A stretch of 64,000 nucleotides of DNA from Beta vulgaris subsp. vulgaris (Eukaryota > Streptophyta > Magnoliopsida > Caryophyllales > Amaranthaceae). The stretch covers positions 27,534,029 through 27,598,028 of the forward strand of contig NC_079210.1 of NCBI RefSeq assembly GCF_026745355.1, read 5' to 3'. Below the pieces are notes generated by a model. It searched no databases, had not been told where the DNA came from, and was given only the letters and a program-made list of their open reading frames with translations. Below, piece after piece: positions 35,296 through 45,990 of the stretch. How positions within the stretch are numbered: position 1 is the first letter of the stretch; each line of letters starts with the position of its first letter. A program made the position numbers and the translations under genes.

Positions 35296-36612
35296 TCAAA
35301 CTCTTTTCCTCTTCATGGTAGGCCCGTTTGAACCATTGCCTTGACCAATATCCTACAGGAGCCACTGAAGGTAATCATCATCAATTGTCGAAAAGGGAGG
35401 TTCCGATAGAGTTGATATAGTTTTAGCCCCTGCTATATAGTAGGCATTCTCTGAATACCACTCATATCAGTCTCATAAGCGGTACATGTTGGAAGAGTTT
35501 GGAGAGTAGGAATGTGTTGTTTCCTCCAACCAATTTACCTTATACACCTCCATGGAAGGTAAAAAATGACTTGGCAAAGCCCGGGTAATTGTCACCTGTA
35601 CGACCAGAACTGCAATATACAATTGCAATAATGGCAAGGTGGCTTGTAACCCACTTTATGTCTTGATGTAGAAAAAAATCCTCCCACCCATCATTTTTGC
35701 TATGTTGATAGAAGAAATGAAGAAGACTTCTCTCCACAACAGATTAGTTTTGTAAGTAAGACTCTAGTGGGGTTTCATAAGAGAAAACTTTTCCAGCAAC
35801 CATAAGTGAAGGGCTAATGGACATATCTTCACAAAAGTTTCAGGGTTTCTTTTGAGTTCATCTAAGCCAAGGAACATTTCCCCTATAATAAGTGCTCCAA
35901 GACAAACCCCCACTGATAATTTGAGGAATAAATGAAAGGCAGCAAACATGGCAAGCATTTAAAGACCCTTTAGTTAGGGTACTTCCCAAAATCATAAGAA
36001 TGCAAGCATTTATAGTTGGCATTATTAGAGAATTTCCAAGTGCCAAATCGGAAACTCAACAATAAGTTAATAAGAAGTTCCTCACCATATTGTAGGTAGT
36101 TTCCGTGACGGTTTTCAAGAACATATAAAATTGTTGATAAATCTCCTGAAATTCTTGTAGAAGATCTAGGTGTAATAACTGGACCGTTAGATTATAAGCC
36201 TAACAAATCCTCAACCTCTTCAACAAGAGGCACAATCTCCCGGTCTTCAAAGCGAAATACTTGACGAGTTTCATCCCAAAATTGGGAAGCAACATGAATC
36301 ATGTCGTAACAAATAGAAAGTGAAAGCAGAGGCATAAAAGCCTTAGTGAAGCAGGAAGAATAAGAACATTTCCTTGGACCCCCGAGAGTTGTTTTTCTCA
36401 GGAATCCCCATTTCATTAGCTTCTTCACCGTCAAGAGCCATTTTATGAAAAAAAAAATTAGAGAAAAGATTGGAGTAGTGAAGATGGTGCATTTGGAAAT
36501 TAAGAACCATGCCCCTTTCATAGATAAAAAAGAGGATCATCCATGATTCATTCCATGGATAATACATTTGAGTATTGTCCATGGGGTAACAAGGAGCATC
36601 CTTCACCATGGC
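35296..36612 (-). pseudogene. Antisense additional ORF relic between Tat pol and 3' LTR
   Basis: On the strand opposite to pol, several frames together resemble one broken protein. MALDGEEANEMGIPEKN is followed by MIHVASQFWDETRQVFRFED and REIVPLVEEVEDLLGL (36192-36320). FLGLDELKRNPETFVKICPL and ALHLWLLEKFSLMKPH (35764-35900) come next, then LLHFFYQHSKNDGWEDF. The block FWD...VFRF.D.EIVP..EE.E.LLG is the signature of the plant retrotransposon-associated domain (plant-mobile/DUF7745-like) that Tat-lineage elements often carry as an antisense ORF in this position. Frameshifts and stops show it is dead. Domain naming is from memory of the pattern and should be treated as probable. Confidence 0.6.
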
Positions 36613-36656
36613 TAATGATCAATTATTTGTGGTATGATAATTTTTGCTGATGCCAA

Positions 36657-36680
36657 ACATATATATATATATATATATAT
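36657..36680. repeat. (TA)n microsatellite
   Basis: An uninterrupted AT dinucleotide run of about 24 bp lies between the antisense ORF relic and the hairpin region. Confidence 0.95.
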
Positions 36681-36965
36681 TAAAAAAAAACTATGTCAAT
36701 GATGAATCAAGAAGATTGATACGATCCCTTTTCCTAATGATCATCCAAGATACTTTGTTCAATCTATTTCATATAGCGATCATCATTCTCCGACAGAGCA
36801 AATAAGCATTATGCATGAAAAATCATCTGAAAGATTCTCGAAAAAAATAATTTTTTTTCATATGATGGTTGGTCTATCATAGTACATATATATGGTAATA
36901 ATCTTCAGTCAACCTTTTTAGGTGACATGATTTGACAATGTATCACTTTAAGGTAACATGACCTC

Positions 36966-37048
36966 ACAATGTCCTAATTTAAGGTGACATGATAACTCAT
37001 GGAGTCATAAAAAGTGAGTTATCATGTCACCTTAAATTAGGACATTGT
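36966..37048. repeat. Perfect 34-bp inverted repeat with 15-nt loop
   Basis: The left arm, 36966-36999, starts ACAATGTCCTAATTTAAGG. The right arm, 37015-37048, is its exact reverse complement, and the spacer is 37000-37014. A diverged third copy of the arm motif ('gacaatgtatcactttaagg') lies just upstream at 36935-36954. It lies 72 bp before the candidate 3' LTR start. Confidence 0.95.
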
Positions 37049-37120
37049 CAGGACAAAAGTTTGTGTCTTTTCAAACATTAGCCATCATTTCCTACAAAGT
37101 TCGACCAATGTGTGGCATTT

Positions 37121-38480
37121 TGTAGACACCAAATTTTGGACCCTTTTTTGGATAAATAAACATTTTGAAAAGAAATAAAATTAACAAAAACCGTTATGCA
37201 TCGTGGAGCGTGCGCCCCGTCAAATGCACGTTACGTCTCGGAACACGGGTTTCTTTCCGTCGTCAGGTTTTCCTTTTTTTACGTGTTTGTCACACGATCC
37301 CGGTTTAGAAATATAATTTTTTGAAAATCATAGACAACGACTACCACCACCAATTTTAGTAAAAATGATTTGTCGACGAATCATGTACGTCTTTCATAAT
37401 CTGACGAATGTTTGTTAATTATTTCAAGTTAGTTTTTCGAAAATCTGAAAAATAAGTCGCGATTAGGCGCTAAAGTTTTAATCGTCTTTCCAAACTAACA
37501 AGAATCGGTTTTATTGATGGTTAAGTCATTGTTCATTGAATAAAGAATCAGAATATATTCTTCATCCACTAAGCACATCCTTTATCCATTAGTTAGAGAA
37601 TAAGAATTATGAAAAGAAGTGTGAATAAGAATCAAGTCCCTTGTGTAAGAGGGGAGAATCCGCGTTTTTTCTGGAAAATTCGAGTGTGCGTCAGGCACAC
37701 GATATGCGCTAGACACATGACCGTGCGCCCAGTGCACAGCAACGCCCTACGCTAGACGCAGAGCCTTGTGTCTAGCGCACGTCAATGTGCTTAGTGTAGG
37801 CTCCTGTATTTGGAGCAGCGTTATGATCAGTTTTGTTTTGCATGTTCTTCGATGCATTTTTTTACGTATTAGGGTGAGGTCATTAGAGTGCTGTCATTAG
37901 GGTGACTAAGGATGAGGAAAATCATATTTTTCGGGATAAAATTCTGATTTTCTACTTCTTTAAAACCCCAGTTCATCTCTCTCATTTCTCTATAAATACC
38001 CTCCTTATTTTTACTTCAAAACCAAGTTAAGTATAAATAAACTTAATTTCATAACTTCTCTCAATACTAATCGCATCTTCTCTACTCCCTTCCTCTTAAA
38101 GTCACATTCAATAAAAAAAAAGTAGAAGTTAGAAAAGCAATTAGTAAGTACAAAAGTTCATCAAAAGAAAAATAAAACGCAAAAGGAGTTTTAAGTTAGT
38201 AATTAAGTAAACTTAGAAACTCAGTTAGAAATTAAGAAAATCACAAAAAAAGGTAGAAATACTTGCAAAGAGAAAGTGCATCACGGAGCTAGCAAGGTAA
38301 CTTTGAAGTGATTTAGGTATGAGGAACTGATTTGTTATTTCCTTTTATTATCTCCTTAATAATCTACTAAATGTCTCTTTGTTTCTTCTTACCATTTTTT
38401 ATTTTCGAGTGATTTGGGTATGAGGAAGTCCTAATAGGTTCACAACCTTAAATCACTTCACCTAGAATAGTCGACTTTAA
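37121..38480 (+). repeat. Candidate 3' LTR of the Tat-type element
   Basis: The sequence TGTAGACACCAAATTTTGGA begins where the Tat-type internal region stops. TGTAGACACC is a common start for Tat/Retand-type LTRs. A TATA box (CTATAAATACC) at about 37990 supports an LTR promoter. The 3' boundary is uncertain because no matching 5' LTR lies in the window; 38480 is a guess based on where unique AT-rich DNA begins. Confidence 0.45.
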
Positions 38481-39044
38481 TGGGGAGACTCTTAGGAAAC
38501 AATGTTATTATATTATTTTCCTTAATTAAGTTATTATTCATCAAAAAAAAATGTGTTTTCATAAAAATACAAGTAAAGATGTGCATAAACATCTCCACAA
38601 AAAAAAAATGATGATGTAATTATAATCAATTTAAATTTTGTATTTTATTTCATTTTTTATCTATATCATATAAATAGTTTTTAGGATGTAACATTTTTCC
38701 TATTAAGTGCAAGATGTTTCCAGCAACTAGGATTTGGAATTTCTAAAAAAAGAATTTTGTACAAATAAAAATCATACAACTTTGTTGTGCTAAATTGATT
38801 TTGTCTAGTACCATGTAAGCTTGTTCTGACAATAAAGTTCAAACTAAAATAATTTAGATAAAAATAAAAACATTAATTTTAAATATAACACCATTGGATT
38901 TCCAAAAATATAAAAATAATGTTCCTATGAATTTCATAAAATTTTATAACGTTTTTGCACAAATGTTCATGTAAATCACTAAATTCTAGAATACTGAGTT
39001 TCTATTCAGTTAAGAAAATAAACAAAGTGTGGTCTCAAAAGTTT
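38481..39044. other. AT-rich stretch between two retroelements
   Basis: No gene, RNA or clear repeat is visible. The truncated end of the minus-strand Tat-type element begins at about 39045. Confidence 0.55.
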
Positions 39045-39375
39045 CCAATTCGGGAATTTCTTTGGCCTCGTAGGCGAACACATCCTGAAATTCGGTGAGC
39101 ACTTGGACGATTTCTGCTTTTGTCTGAGGCTCCATAGCTTTTCCCACCCTCACTATCCGACCAGGTTCACTGCCGATTGCCATTTATTCATCTTCCTCGG
39201 CTGGCTGAGGCCGTTCGTATTGCTTGAGATTCTCTGCAATGTAGACCCTGAGGCCCCTTGAGGGTCGACCCTCTCTATGACCACTCGATGGCCCATCTTC
39301 TCTTTTCCTCTTTTTCGAGTCCTCTTGGAAGTCGGTTTTATTCTTCAAGCTGTATACATCGCACTCTCTCGCTAC

Positions 39376-39789
39376 CTATTGATCCTCCTGGATCTTTCCT
39401 ACCTTACCCACTTTTGTTTCGAACTGCATAAGGTGCTGGTAAGTGAACATAGCAGCCTTTGCCTTGTTCAGAGTGCGTCGCCCCATTATTATGTTGTAGG
39501 GTAAGGGGATGTCCACCACCAGGAAGTCAATCGATAGGCTTCTCCCGTTACCTTTTTCACCCATCCAAGTGGGTAGCTTTATAGATCCGACCGGATGTAC
39601 AAAGTTTCCCCAAAAGTATATGAGTGGCTGATTGAGTGGGGTGACATCCTTCTCGCTATACTTCAACGTCCGTAGGCACTCCAATGTGATGATTTCAGCC
39701 GACGACCCACTGTCGACCAACAGTCGCTTAATTCTAGTGTTGGTCACTTTGAGTTCGATGACCAAGGGGTCATCATGAGGTGTGCTCAA
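39376..39789 (-). pseudogene. Tat-type protease, duplicated downstream copy
   Basis: This is a 137-codon open stretch with RLLVDSGSSAEIITLECLRT (catalytic DSGSS) and LPYNIIMGRRTLNKAKAAMF. It is the duplicate of 42069-42533. Similarity to the upstream copy continues to about 39045, where the element stops. Confidence 0.8.
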
Positions 39790-39801
39790 CGACAGACTGG
39801 A

Positions 39802-40960
39802 CTACCTGAAGGTCATGATGGGGTAATCGGGTCGGGGTTGTTGGAAGTTAAGCACTTGATTCTTGAGACTCCGGAGATGAGCTTTCCGGGCTCGGCCGAT
39901 CAGGCCTCCAGAGGCAAAGTCGCCTGCAATGACGCGAATGAAGTCTTCGGTGTCCCCGCTGTTCGACTGACCGACCTTCTGCTTTCCCTTCTCCTCGCCG
40001 GTTTGTTTAATGTAGCGGTTCATCTTACCCTGGTCAGCCAGATTGTCTAACCCCTTTTTTAGCTCTCGGTAGTCTTTAGTTGTCTGACCACACTCCTGGT
40101 GGTACTCACACCATTGACATTTATCCCGCCGAGAGGATGATGTCCTGATGGGAGATGGACGGGGAAGCATGGACTTCGCTTTGATGTCAAGATAGATCTC
40201 CCCTCGGTTTTTGCTGAATCTAGGGTCGTGGCCATGGTCGCTGAAACGGTCCGACCGACCCCCTGTCTTCTGTTGTTTCGGTTGTTCCTTGTGATTACTT
40301 TCTTCTTTCCTCTTCTTACTCCCGTCATTTGAGTGGCAGCATATGTCAGTCGCCTGGATGAACCTTTAGGCCTTCGTCATGGCTTTTGAGAAGGTTTTAA
40401 CTTCACTTTCTGCCAAGGACCATCTGAACCGACCGAGTTGAAGCATGGACATTAGAGTGGCGAAGGCTACCGCATCTTGAAGATCGGACACCTTTAGTGA
40501 TTCTTCATTAAATCTCTTGATGTAGTCGGCCAGGCTATCGTTCTTTTCTTGTCTGACCCCCATGAGTTGGAGGCTTGTCTTCTTCTGCCTTTTCCCTACC
40601 ACGAACTGGTGGATGAACATGTCTTCTAATATAGAGAAATTTGTAATGATCCTGGCAGGAAGTTCTTGAAACAAGTTCAAAGCGAGGCCCTTCACTGTGG
40701 TAGGGAAAAATCGGAACCATGTGGCCTCGCAGCTGGTCTGCACACTCATTTGAGCCTTGTATGTGGCCATATGGTCATTCGGGTCGGTTAGGCCCGCGAA
40801 CTGTTTGATGAGGGGAGTCTTGATCTTTCTGGGGGTAGGGGTTTCTAGGATTTCTTGGGTGAACAGGCCCATGAATTTGAGGCCCCCGTTACTCAACCGA
40901 GGGGGTCTAGAATGTGCGGAGTCGCCCTGCCCCTCCCGCTGAGCTGCCTTCTTGTTCTTT
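39802..40960 (-). pseudogene. Tat-type gag, duplicated downstream copy
   Basis: A 176-codon capsid stretch (40896-40366) reads LSNGGLKFMGLFTQEILETP, then KQFAGLTDPNDHMATYKAQM and VRQEKNDSLADYIKRFNEES. The zinc block CQWCEYHQECGQTTKDYREL (about 40116-40057) has the last cysteine changed to Tyr. It parallels 42546-43690 at an offset of about 2.75 kb. Confidence 0.78.
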
Positions 40961-41028
40961 TATTTTTAGAGCTTTGAAGAAAAACAAGCCCTTGTCAGCC
41001 GACCGCGATAAGAAGCTTTCGAGTGCAG

Positions 41029-41800
41029 CTAGACAACCAGTTCGGCGCTGCACTTCCCGAACGATGCGGGGGGTTTCACTTCAAGCACTACCTTGATCTT
41101 GTCTAGGTTGGCCTTGATGCCTCTCTCATTCACCGGAAAACCGAGGCACTTTCCACCCTTTACTCCAAACACACATTTCTTCGGGTTCAGCATCATGCGG
41201 TATTTCCTTAACGTGTTCAGAGTTTCCCTAAGATCCAATGGGTGGTCAGAGTGGGCCTTACTCTTGACTATCATATCGTCAACGTATACCTTGATGTTTC
41301 GACCTCGGTGATCACTGAAGACTTTGTTAACGGTTTGCTGATATGTAGCTCCCGCGTTTTTCAGGCCAAGCGACATCATTTTGTAACAATAAACTCCCTG
41401 AGGTTTAACAAAGGCGGTGTGGACTCTGTCGTGCTCGACCATCAGTATTTGGTGATAGCTGACAATTGCGTCCATGAAGCTCAAGAGGGCATGGCCGGCT
41501 GTGGAATCGACCAGCCTATCTATCTTGGGTAACGGATGATTGTCTTTCGGGCCGGCCATGTTCAGGTCTGTAAAATCCACGCACATGCACCACGCCTCGC
41601 TCGATTTCTTGACCAATACAATGTTGGCCAGCCATTCTAGTACTGGCATTCTTCTATGAAGTCCGCCTTGAGAAATTTCTTGACTTCGACTGCTGCCGCA
41701 CTTCTTTCAGGACCTTGGTGTCTCAGCTTTTGCTTGACCGGCTTGGACCCCTCTTTGATGTTCAGTTCGTGACACATGACTTTGGGGTCAAGTACGGGAA
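41029..41800 (-). pseudogene. Tat-type reverse transcriptase segment (206 open codons)
   Basis: The open stretch 41649-41029 includes EWLANIVLVKKSSEAWCMCV, DFTDLNMAGPKDNHPLPKID, DAIVSYHQILMVEHDRVHTA and KNAGATYQQTVNKVF. It carries the intact active site YVDDMIVKS, then NPKKCVFGVKGGKCLGFPVN. Upstream, in another frame to 41800, lies the pre-RT linker. The frame then breaks, and an RNase H stub (LSRSADKGLFFFKALK-like, about 41000) joins directly to the second gag copy at about 40960. Confidence 0.82.
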
Positions 41801-42068
41801 TTTATGTGGCCTCGTAGGCGAACATATCCTAAAATTCGATAAGCACTTGGACGATTTTTGCTTTTGTTTTAGGGTCCATAGCTTTGCCCACCCTCACTGT
41901 CCGACCAGGTTAACTGCCGATTGCCATTTATTCACCTTCCTCGGCTGGGTGAGGTCGTTCGTATTGCTTGGGATTTTGTGCAATGTAGACCCTGAGGCCC
42001 CTTGAGGGTCGACCCTCTCTATGACCACTTGATGGCCCATCTTCTCTTTTCCTCTTTTTCGAGTCCTC

Positions 42069-42533
42069 TTAGACGTCTGTTCTATTCTTCAAGCTTTTTA
42101 CATAGCACTCTCTCGCTACCTGTTGATCCTCCTGGATCTTTCCTACCTTACCCTCTTTTGTTTCGAACTGTATGAGGTGTTGGTAAGTGAAGATAGCAGC
42201 CTTTGCGTTGTTTAGAGTGGGTCGCCCCATTATTATGTTGTAGGGTAAGGGGATGTCCACCACCAGGAAGTCAATTGGTAGGTTTCTCCTGTTACCTTTT
42301 TCACCCATCCGAGTGGGTAGCTTTATAGATCCAACCGGATGTACAGAGTTTCTCCAAAAGCCTACGAGTGGCTGATTGAGTGGGGTGACATCCTTCTCAC
42401 TATACTTCAACTTCCGTAGGCACTCCAATGTGATGATTTCAGCCGACGACCCACTGTCGACCAACACTCGCTTAACCCTAGTGTTGGCCACTTTGAGTTC
42501 GATGACCAAGGGGTCATCATGAGGTGTGCTCAA
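42069..42533 (-). pseudogene. Tat-type protease, upstream copy (open)
   Basis: This is an intact 154-codon stretch. Key blocks are MSTPHDDPLVIELKVANTRV, then VKRVLVDSGSSAEIITLECL with the catalytic DSGSS, and LPYNIIMGRPTLNNAKAAIF, the flap/LLGRP-equivalent region of Tat proteases. It is uninterrupted, but its element lacks the rest of pol. The copy at 39376-39789 is its duplicate, differing by point changes such as MGRRTLN for MGRPTLN. Confidence 0.82.
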
Positions 42534-42545
42534 CGACCGACTGGA

Positions 42546-43690
42546 CTACCTGAAGGTCATGATGGGGTAGTCGGGTCGGGGTTGTTGGACGTTAAGCACT
42601 TGATGCGTGAGACTCTGGAGATGAGCTTTGCGGGCTCGGCCGGTTAGGCCTCCCGAGGCAAAGTCGCCTGCAATGACGCAAATGAACCCTTCGGTGTCCC
42701 CACTGTTCGACTGACCGTCCTTCTGCTTGCCCTTCTCCTCGCCGGTGTGTTTAAGGTAGCAGTTCCGCTTACCCTGGTCAGCCATATTGTCTAACCCCTT
42801 TTTTAGCTCTCGACAATCTTTAGTTGTGTGACCACACTCCCGATGGTACTCACACCACTGACATTTATCCTGCCGAGAGGATGATGTCCTGATGGGAGAT
42901 GGACGGGGAAGCATGGACTTTTCTTTCATGTCCAGATAGATCTCCCTCGGTTTTTGCTGATTCGGGGGTCGTGGCCATGGTCGCTGAACTGGTCCGATCG
43001 ACCCCCTATCTTCTGTTGTTTCTGCTGGTCCTTGTGATTACTTTCTTCTTTCCTCTTCTTACTCCCGTCATCCGAGTGGCAGCATATGTCAGTCGTCTGG
43101 ATGAACCTTTAGGCCTTCGTCATGGCTTTTGAGAAGGTTTTGACTTCACTTTCTGCCAAGGACCATCTGAGCCAACCGGGTTGAAGCCTGGACATTAGAG
43201 TGGCGAAGGCTACCGCATCCTGAAGGTTGAGGCTTTAGTGATTCTCCATTAAATCTCTTCATGTAGTCAGTCAGGCTCTCGTTCTTTTCTTGTCTGACCC
43301 CCATAAGGTGGAGGCTTGTCTTCTTTTGCCTTTTCCCTACCACGAACTGGTGGATGAACATGTCTTCTAATATTAAGAAATTCGTAATGATGCCGGTAGG
43401 AAGTTCTTGAAGCGAGTTCAAAGCGAGGCCCTTTAGTGTGGTAGAGAAGAAACGGCACCATGTAGCCTCGCAGCTGGTCTGCACACTCATTTGAGCCTTG
43501 TATGTGGCCATATGGTCATTCAGGTCGGTTAGGCCCGCGAACTGTTCGATGAGGGGAGTCTTGATCTTTCAGGGGTAGGGGTTTCTAGGATTTTTTGGCT
43601 GAACGGGCCCATGAATTCGAGGCCCCCGCTGCTCAACCGAGGGGGTCTCGAATGTGCGGAGTTGCCCTGCCCCTCCCACTAAGTTGCCTT
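42546..43690 (-). pseudogene. Tat-type gag, upstream copy
   Basis: Capsid blocks in two frames: MATYKAQMSVQTSCEATWCR with KGLALNSLQELPTGIITNF, then FIHQFVVGKRQKKTSLHLMG. After a shift comes CQWCEYHRECGHTTKDCREL and KKGLDNMADQGKRN (42929-42546), the CxYHxxxGHxTxxC zinc-binding block of Tat gags. It is nearly identical to the downstream copy at 39802-40950. A small frame disruption near 43200 separates the capsid and zinc parts. Confidence 0.78.
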
Positions 43691-44424
43691 ATGGTTCAGG
43701 ATCTATCGGGCATCGTACCCCTGGCTGAGACGTTTTTGGTTGAGGAAGTGTCTGATATCTTCTAGTTTGCGCCTGGGGTCCCCTCTTGGCGACTTGGAGA
43801 CGTGTGTCTCCTCTCCTCGACGAGCTGAGCTATGTCGAACCGATCCCTCCTTGGGTGGGGGGCGCTTATCTTGCCTTGACCGCTCCTTACCGTGCCGACT
43901 GGGCTCCCTTTCCTCGGACCTTTGAGGGCTAGGCTAGCCGCGAGGGGAGCGAGGGTTGTGTTCTTCTCTATGCGAGTGGATGAGCGCATTATCTCTTGGT
44001 TCGGGGGAATTGTGGAGGTTAATCTGGGTTTACCCCTGCTGGAAGGCGGTCAGCATGTCCATGATGCTGCGTTGCAGAGTTTGTTGGAGTTGAGCTACTA
44101 TAAGAGCAATGTCTGTTGCGAACAGTGGTTGCGGTTCAGCCCGTTGTATCTGCTGAGAGGGTGATTGATGATCTTGAGAGAATTCCTAATTAGGGTCCAT
44201 GGTTTGGACCGTAGGAGAATGACGAGCGGGGGAGGGTGCCCGACCGGACCTCTTGTGATGTGAAGGCGAAGGTCCCCTTTCTGACCTTTTGGGCTTGTGT
44301 GAAAGGTTACCGACTTCGGGTGTTCTTGGTCGGAGCCATTGCTGAGTAGTGATGAACTGAGTTTTTGCTGTAGCAACAAGGTGGATCTTGTTGAGTGGTG
44401 GCGAAGTAACTTCTTGTACTGTCC
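43691..44424 (-). other. Leader and gag N-terminal region of the minus-strand element
   Basis: GC-richer sequence between PBS and capsid. On the minus strand it keeps a Pro/Ser/Arg-rich frame (APSVGTVQEVTSPPLN..., RSERGPSPSHHKRSGRAP at 44186-44440), likely the N-terminal gag or ORF start, broken downstream. Confidence 0.5.
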
Positions 44425-44442
44425 CCACAGATGGCGCCAAAC

Positions 44443-44890
44443 TGTTTCTGTTTAGAAATTAAGGTTAGTGATCAATGCCGAGCAGGTCTACTGTCCAAAG
44501 ATACTGTTTCTGAGCTGGGTATCTGTTCACCGGAATCTTGCAAAATACGTTAGACTATCCCGGGGTTGTTCCGGGATCACCCCTCCGATGCTCAAGTCAG
44601 TTGATGATTGAGGTAGAGTGAGAAGTTCTAGTTAGTTAGGTGAGAATTCAATGCATTTCCATTGATGGGACTAGGAGTATTTATAGCAAAGAAAATCCTT
44701 AGATGGAGACCTTTTTGATGGGATGCACCTCCTTGGAATTAGTTATATTGTCTTCTCAGCTTTTGACTCTTGTTGGCCCAGTGAGGGATCCAAGAAGCTT
44801 CTGGCCACATCACATAGAGTGGGACCCACCATGGCCACATATCATGCCAGCTAGCGCTGGGTCTTTGATGAGAGCAAATGGGCCCAAACA
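44443..44890 (-). repeat. 5' LTR of the minus-strand Tat-type element
   Basis: On the minus strand it begins TGTTTGGGCCCATTTGC at 44890 and ends ACAGAAACA at 44443, 448 bp with TG...CA ends. A TATA box (GCTATAAATACTCC) lies near 44675. The adjacent PBS (GTTTGGCGCCATCTGTGG, 44442-44425) supports the boundary. Confidence 0.8.
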
Positions 44891-45612
44891 TTTCACATGC
44901 CACTCCCAAGTCTCAATATTACATGTATTATGTATTGTGTTATCTTCTGTCAACAGACAAGGATCACTATTAACGTGATGTTTGAACATCTTCAAGTTCT
45001 TTTTATTGACACTCTAGAATGTCAAGAGTAATATCCAAAGCTATTCATCGCCGCAGGTTTAGGGAGGCAAAATGGTAGCTATATTGAGGGGAGGGATTGA
45101 GGATATGCTTTTTAGTTCTACAGACTTAGCGATGATTATGCTCAATTATTCCGCCCCTAAAGAGACGGGCAAGAGACCACGTGATATGAATTCAAGATTC
45201 TAATCTTCCAATTTACTTTTTTTACAAAATAATTAAACTATCAGCGATTTTCTTGTTATACCATCAAACTTCATTTACAAATCCCCCCTCATTTTCCTCA
45301 TAGTTGTATGATAGCTGTCTTTTGTGCTCCTTTCTCTCTCTAGGCATACTCACAAACTCATTGTGGGCAAATTCTTGATTTAGAGAGAAAGGAGAAAAAC
45401 AATAAGATATTTTTCCAAAAAGTTATTAGAAAAAAAAGTATTCTAAATTAATTAGTTTCCTCTTGAGGATTAGTAATGTTAGTATAGATATTGTTTGTTG
45501 GAGGGTGTTTGTGATCATTCTTTGTTGTTGTTTCCATTGGTGCAACTTTGTTGTATTTTAACGTTGGTAGAATAAGACTGTGTATTCGAGATTAAGGATA
45601 CAAGAAATGGCA
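44891..45612 (+). promoter_or_regulatory. Duplicate copy of the bZIP upstream region and first codons
   Basis: From 'tttcacatgccactcccaag' (44891) to 'atggcacaattacctc' (45607-45622) this segment matches 48463-49184, the immediate upstream region of the intact bZIP gene, with only scattered single-base differences. Examples are 'ggatcactatt' versus 'ggatcacaatt', and T versus G near 45000/48560. It therefore carries a second copy of the proximal promoter, 5' leader and initiation codon. Its left end coincides exactly with the start of the minus-strand Tat LTR, and its right end runs into integrase sequence. Confidence 0.9.
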
Positions 45613-45990
45613 CAATTACCTCAAACAGATGGTCAAATTGAGGTGACAAATCGCACATTGGGAGCTTTGCTAAGAGGCTTGGTGAGTAAGACACAAAAGG
45701 ATTGGGATATCAAGCTTGCTCATGCAGAATTTGCTTATAATAGAGCACATTCATCTACTACATCTCGTTCACCATTCGAGGTAGTATATGGTGTTAACCC
45801 TTTACTTCCTATTGATTTTGTTGCAATGCCTAAACATGATATACATACGGATGCAAAGAAGAGGTTAGAAGCATTCAACAAAACTTGTGAACAAGTGAAG
45901 GCAAGGATTGAGAAGATGAACATCCAATACAAGACAAGAGCTAACAAGGGGCGCAAACAACATAAGCTCAAGGTTGGTGATCTTGTATGA
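45607..45990 (+). CDS. Chimeric ORF: bZIP start codons fused to Ty3/gypsy integrase C-terminal part
   Basis: The frame is 127 codons from ATG 45607. The first five residues, MAQLP, and all upstream DNA are those of the bZIP34/61-like gene. From there the sequence is gypsy integrase: QTDGQIEVTNRTLGALLRGL, then KTQKDWDIKLAHAEFAYNRA and SPFEVVYGVNPLLPIDFVAM, to KLKVGDLV. The join falls in a shared CCTCaaa, so the reading frame is kept. TGA at 45988-45990 replaces the Trp codon usual after GDLV, and the integrase chromo-proximal part continues open beyond it (45997-46365). Only the last catalytic Glu of the DDE triad is included, so no integrase activity is expected. Whether it is expressed cannot be told from sequence. 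Confidence 0.6.
   Translation: MAQLPQTDGQIEVTNRTLGALLRGLVSKTQKDWDIKLAHAEFAYNRAHSSTTSRSPFEVVYGVNPLLPIDFVAMPKHDIHTDAKKRLEAFNKTCEQVKARIEKMNIQYKTRANKGRKQHKLKVGDLV

Larger units (their letters stand above)
39045..44890 (-). mobile_element. Minus-strand Tat-type Ty3/gypsy element, 3' truncated, gag-protease duplicated
   Basis: In transcription order it has a 5' LTR (44890-44443), a PBS, a leader, gag (about 43690-42546), protease (42533-42069), RT (41800-41029), a stub of RNase H (about 41030-40975), then gag again (40950-39802) and protease again (39789-39376). It ends abruptly near 39045. The two gag-protease blocks are offset by about 2.75 kb and are highly similar, so the element carries an internal tandem duplication of gag-protease-start of RT. 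There is no 3' LTR. Its 5' LTR abuts the duplicated bZIP upstream region exactly at 44890/44891. Confidence 0.8.

Noticed and set aside
40757..42005. Plus-strand frames across the Tat-type element
   Set aside because: They mirror the minus-strand RT and gag frames, with no independent support.
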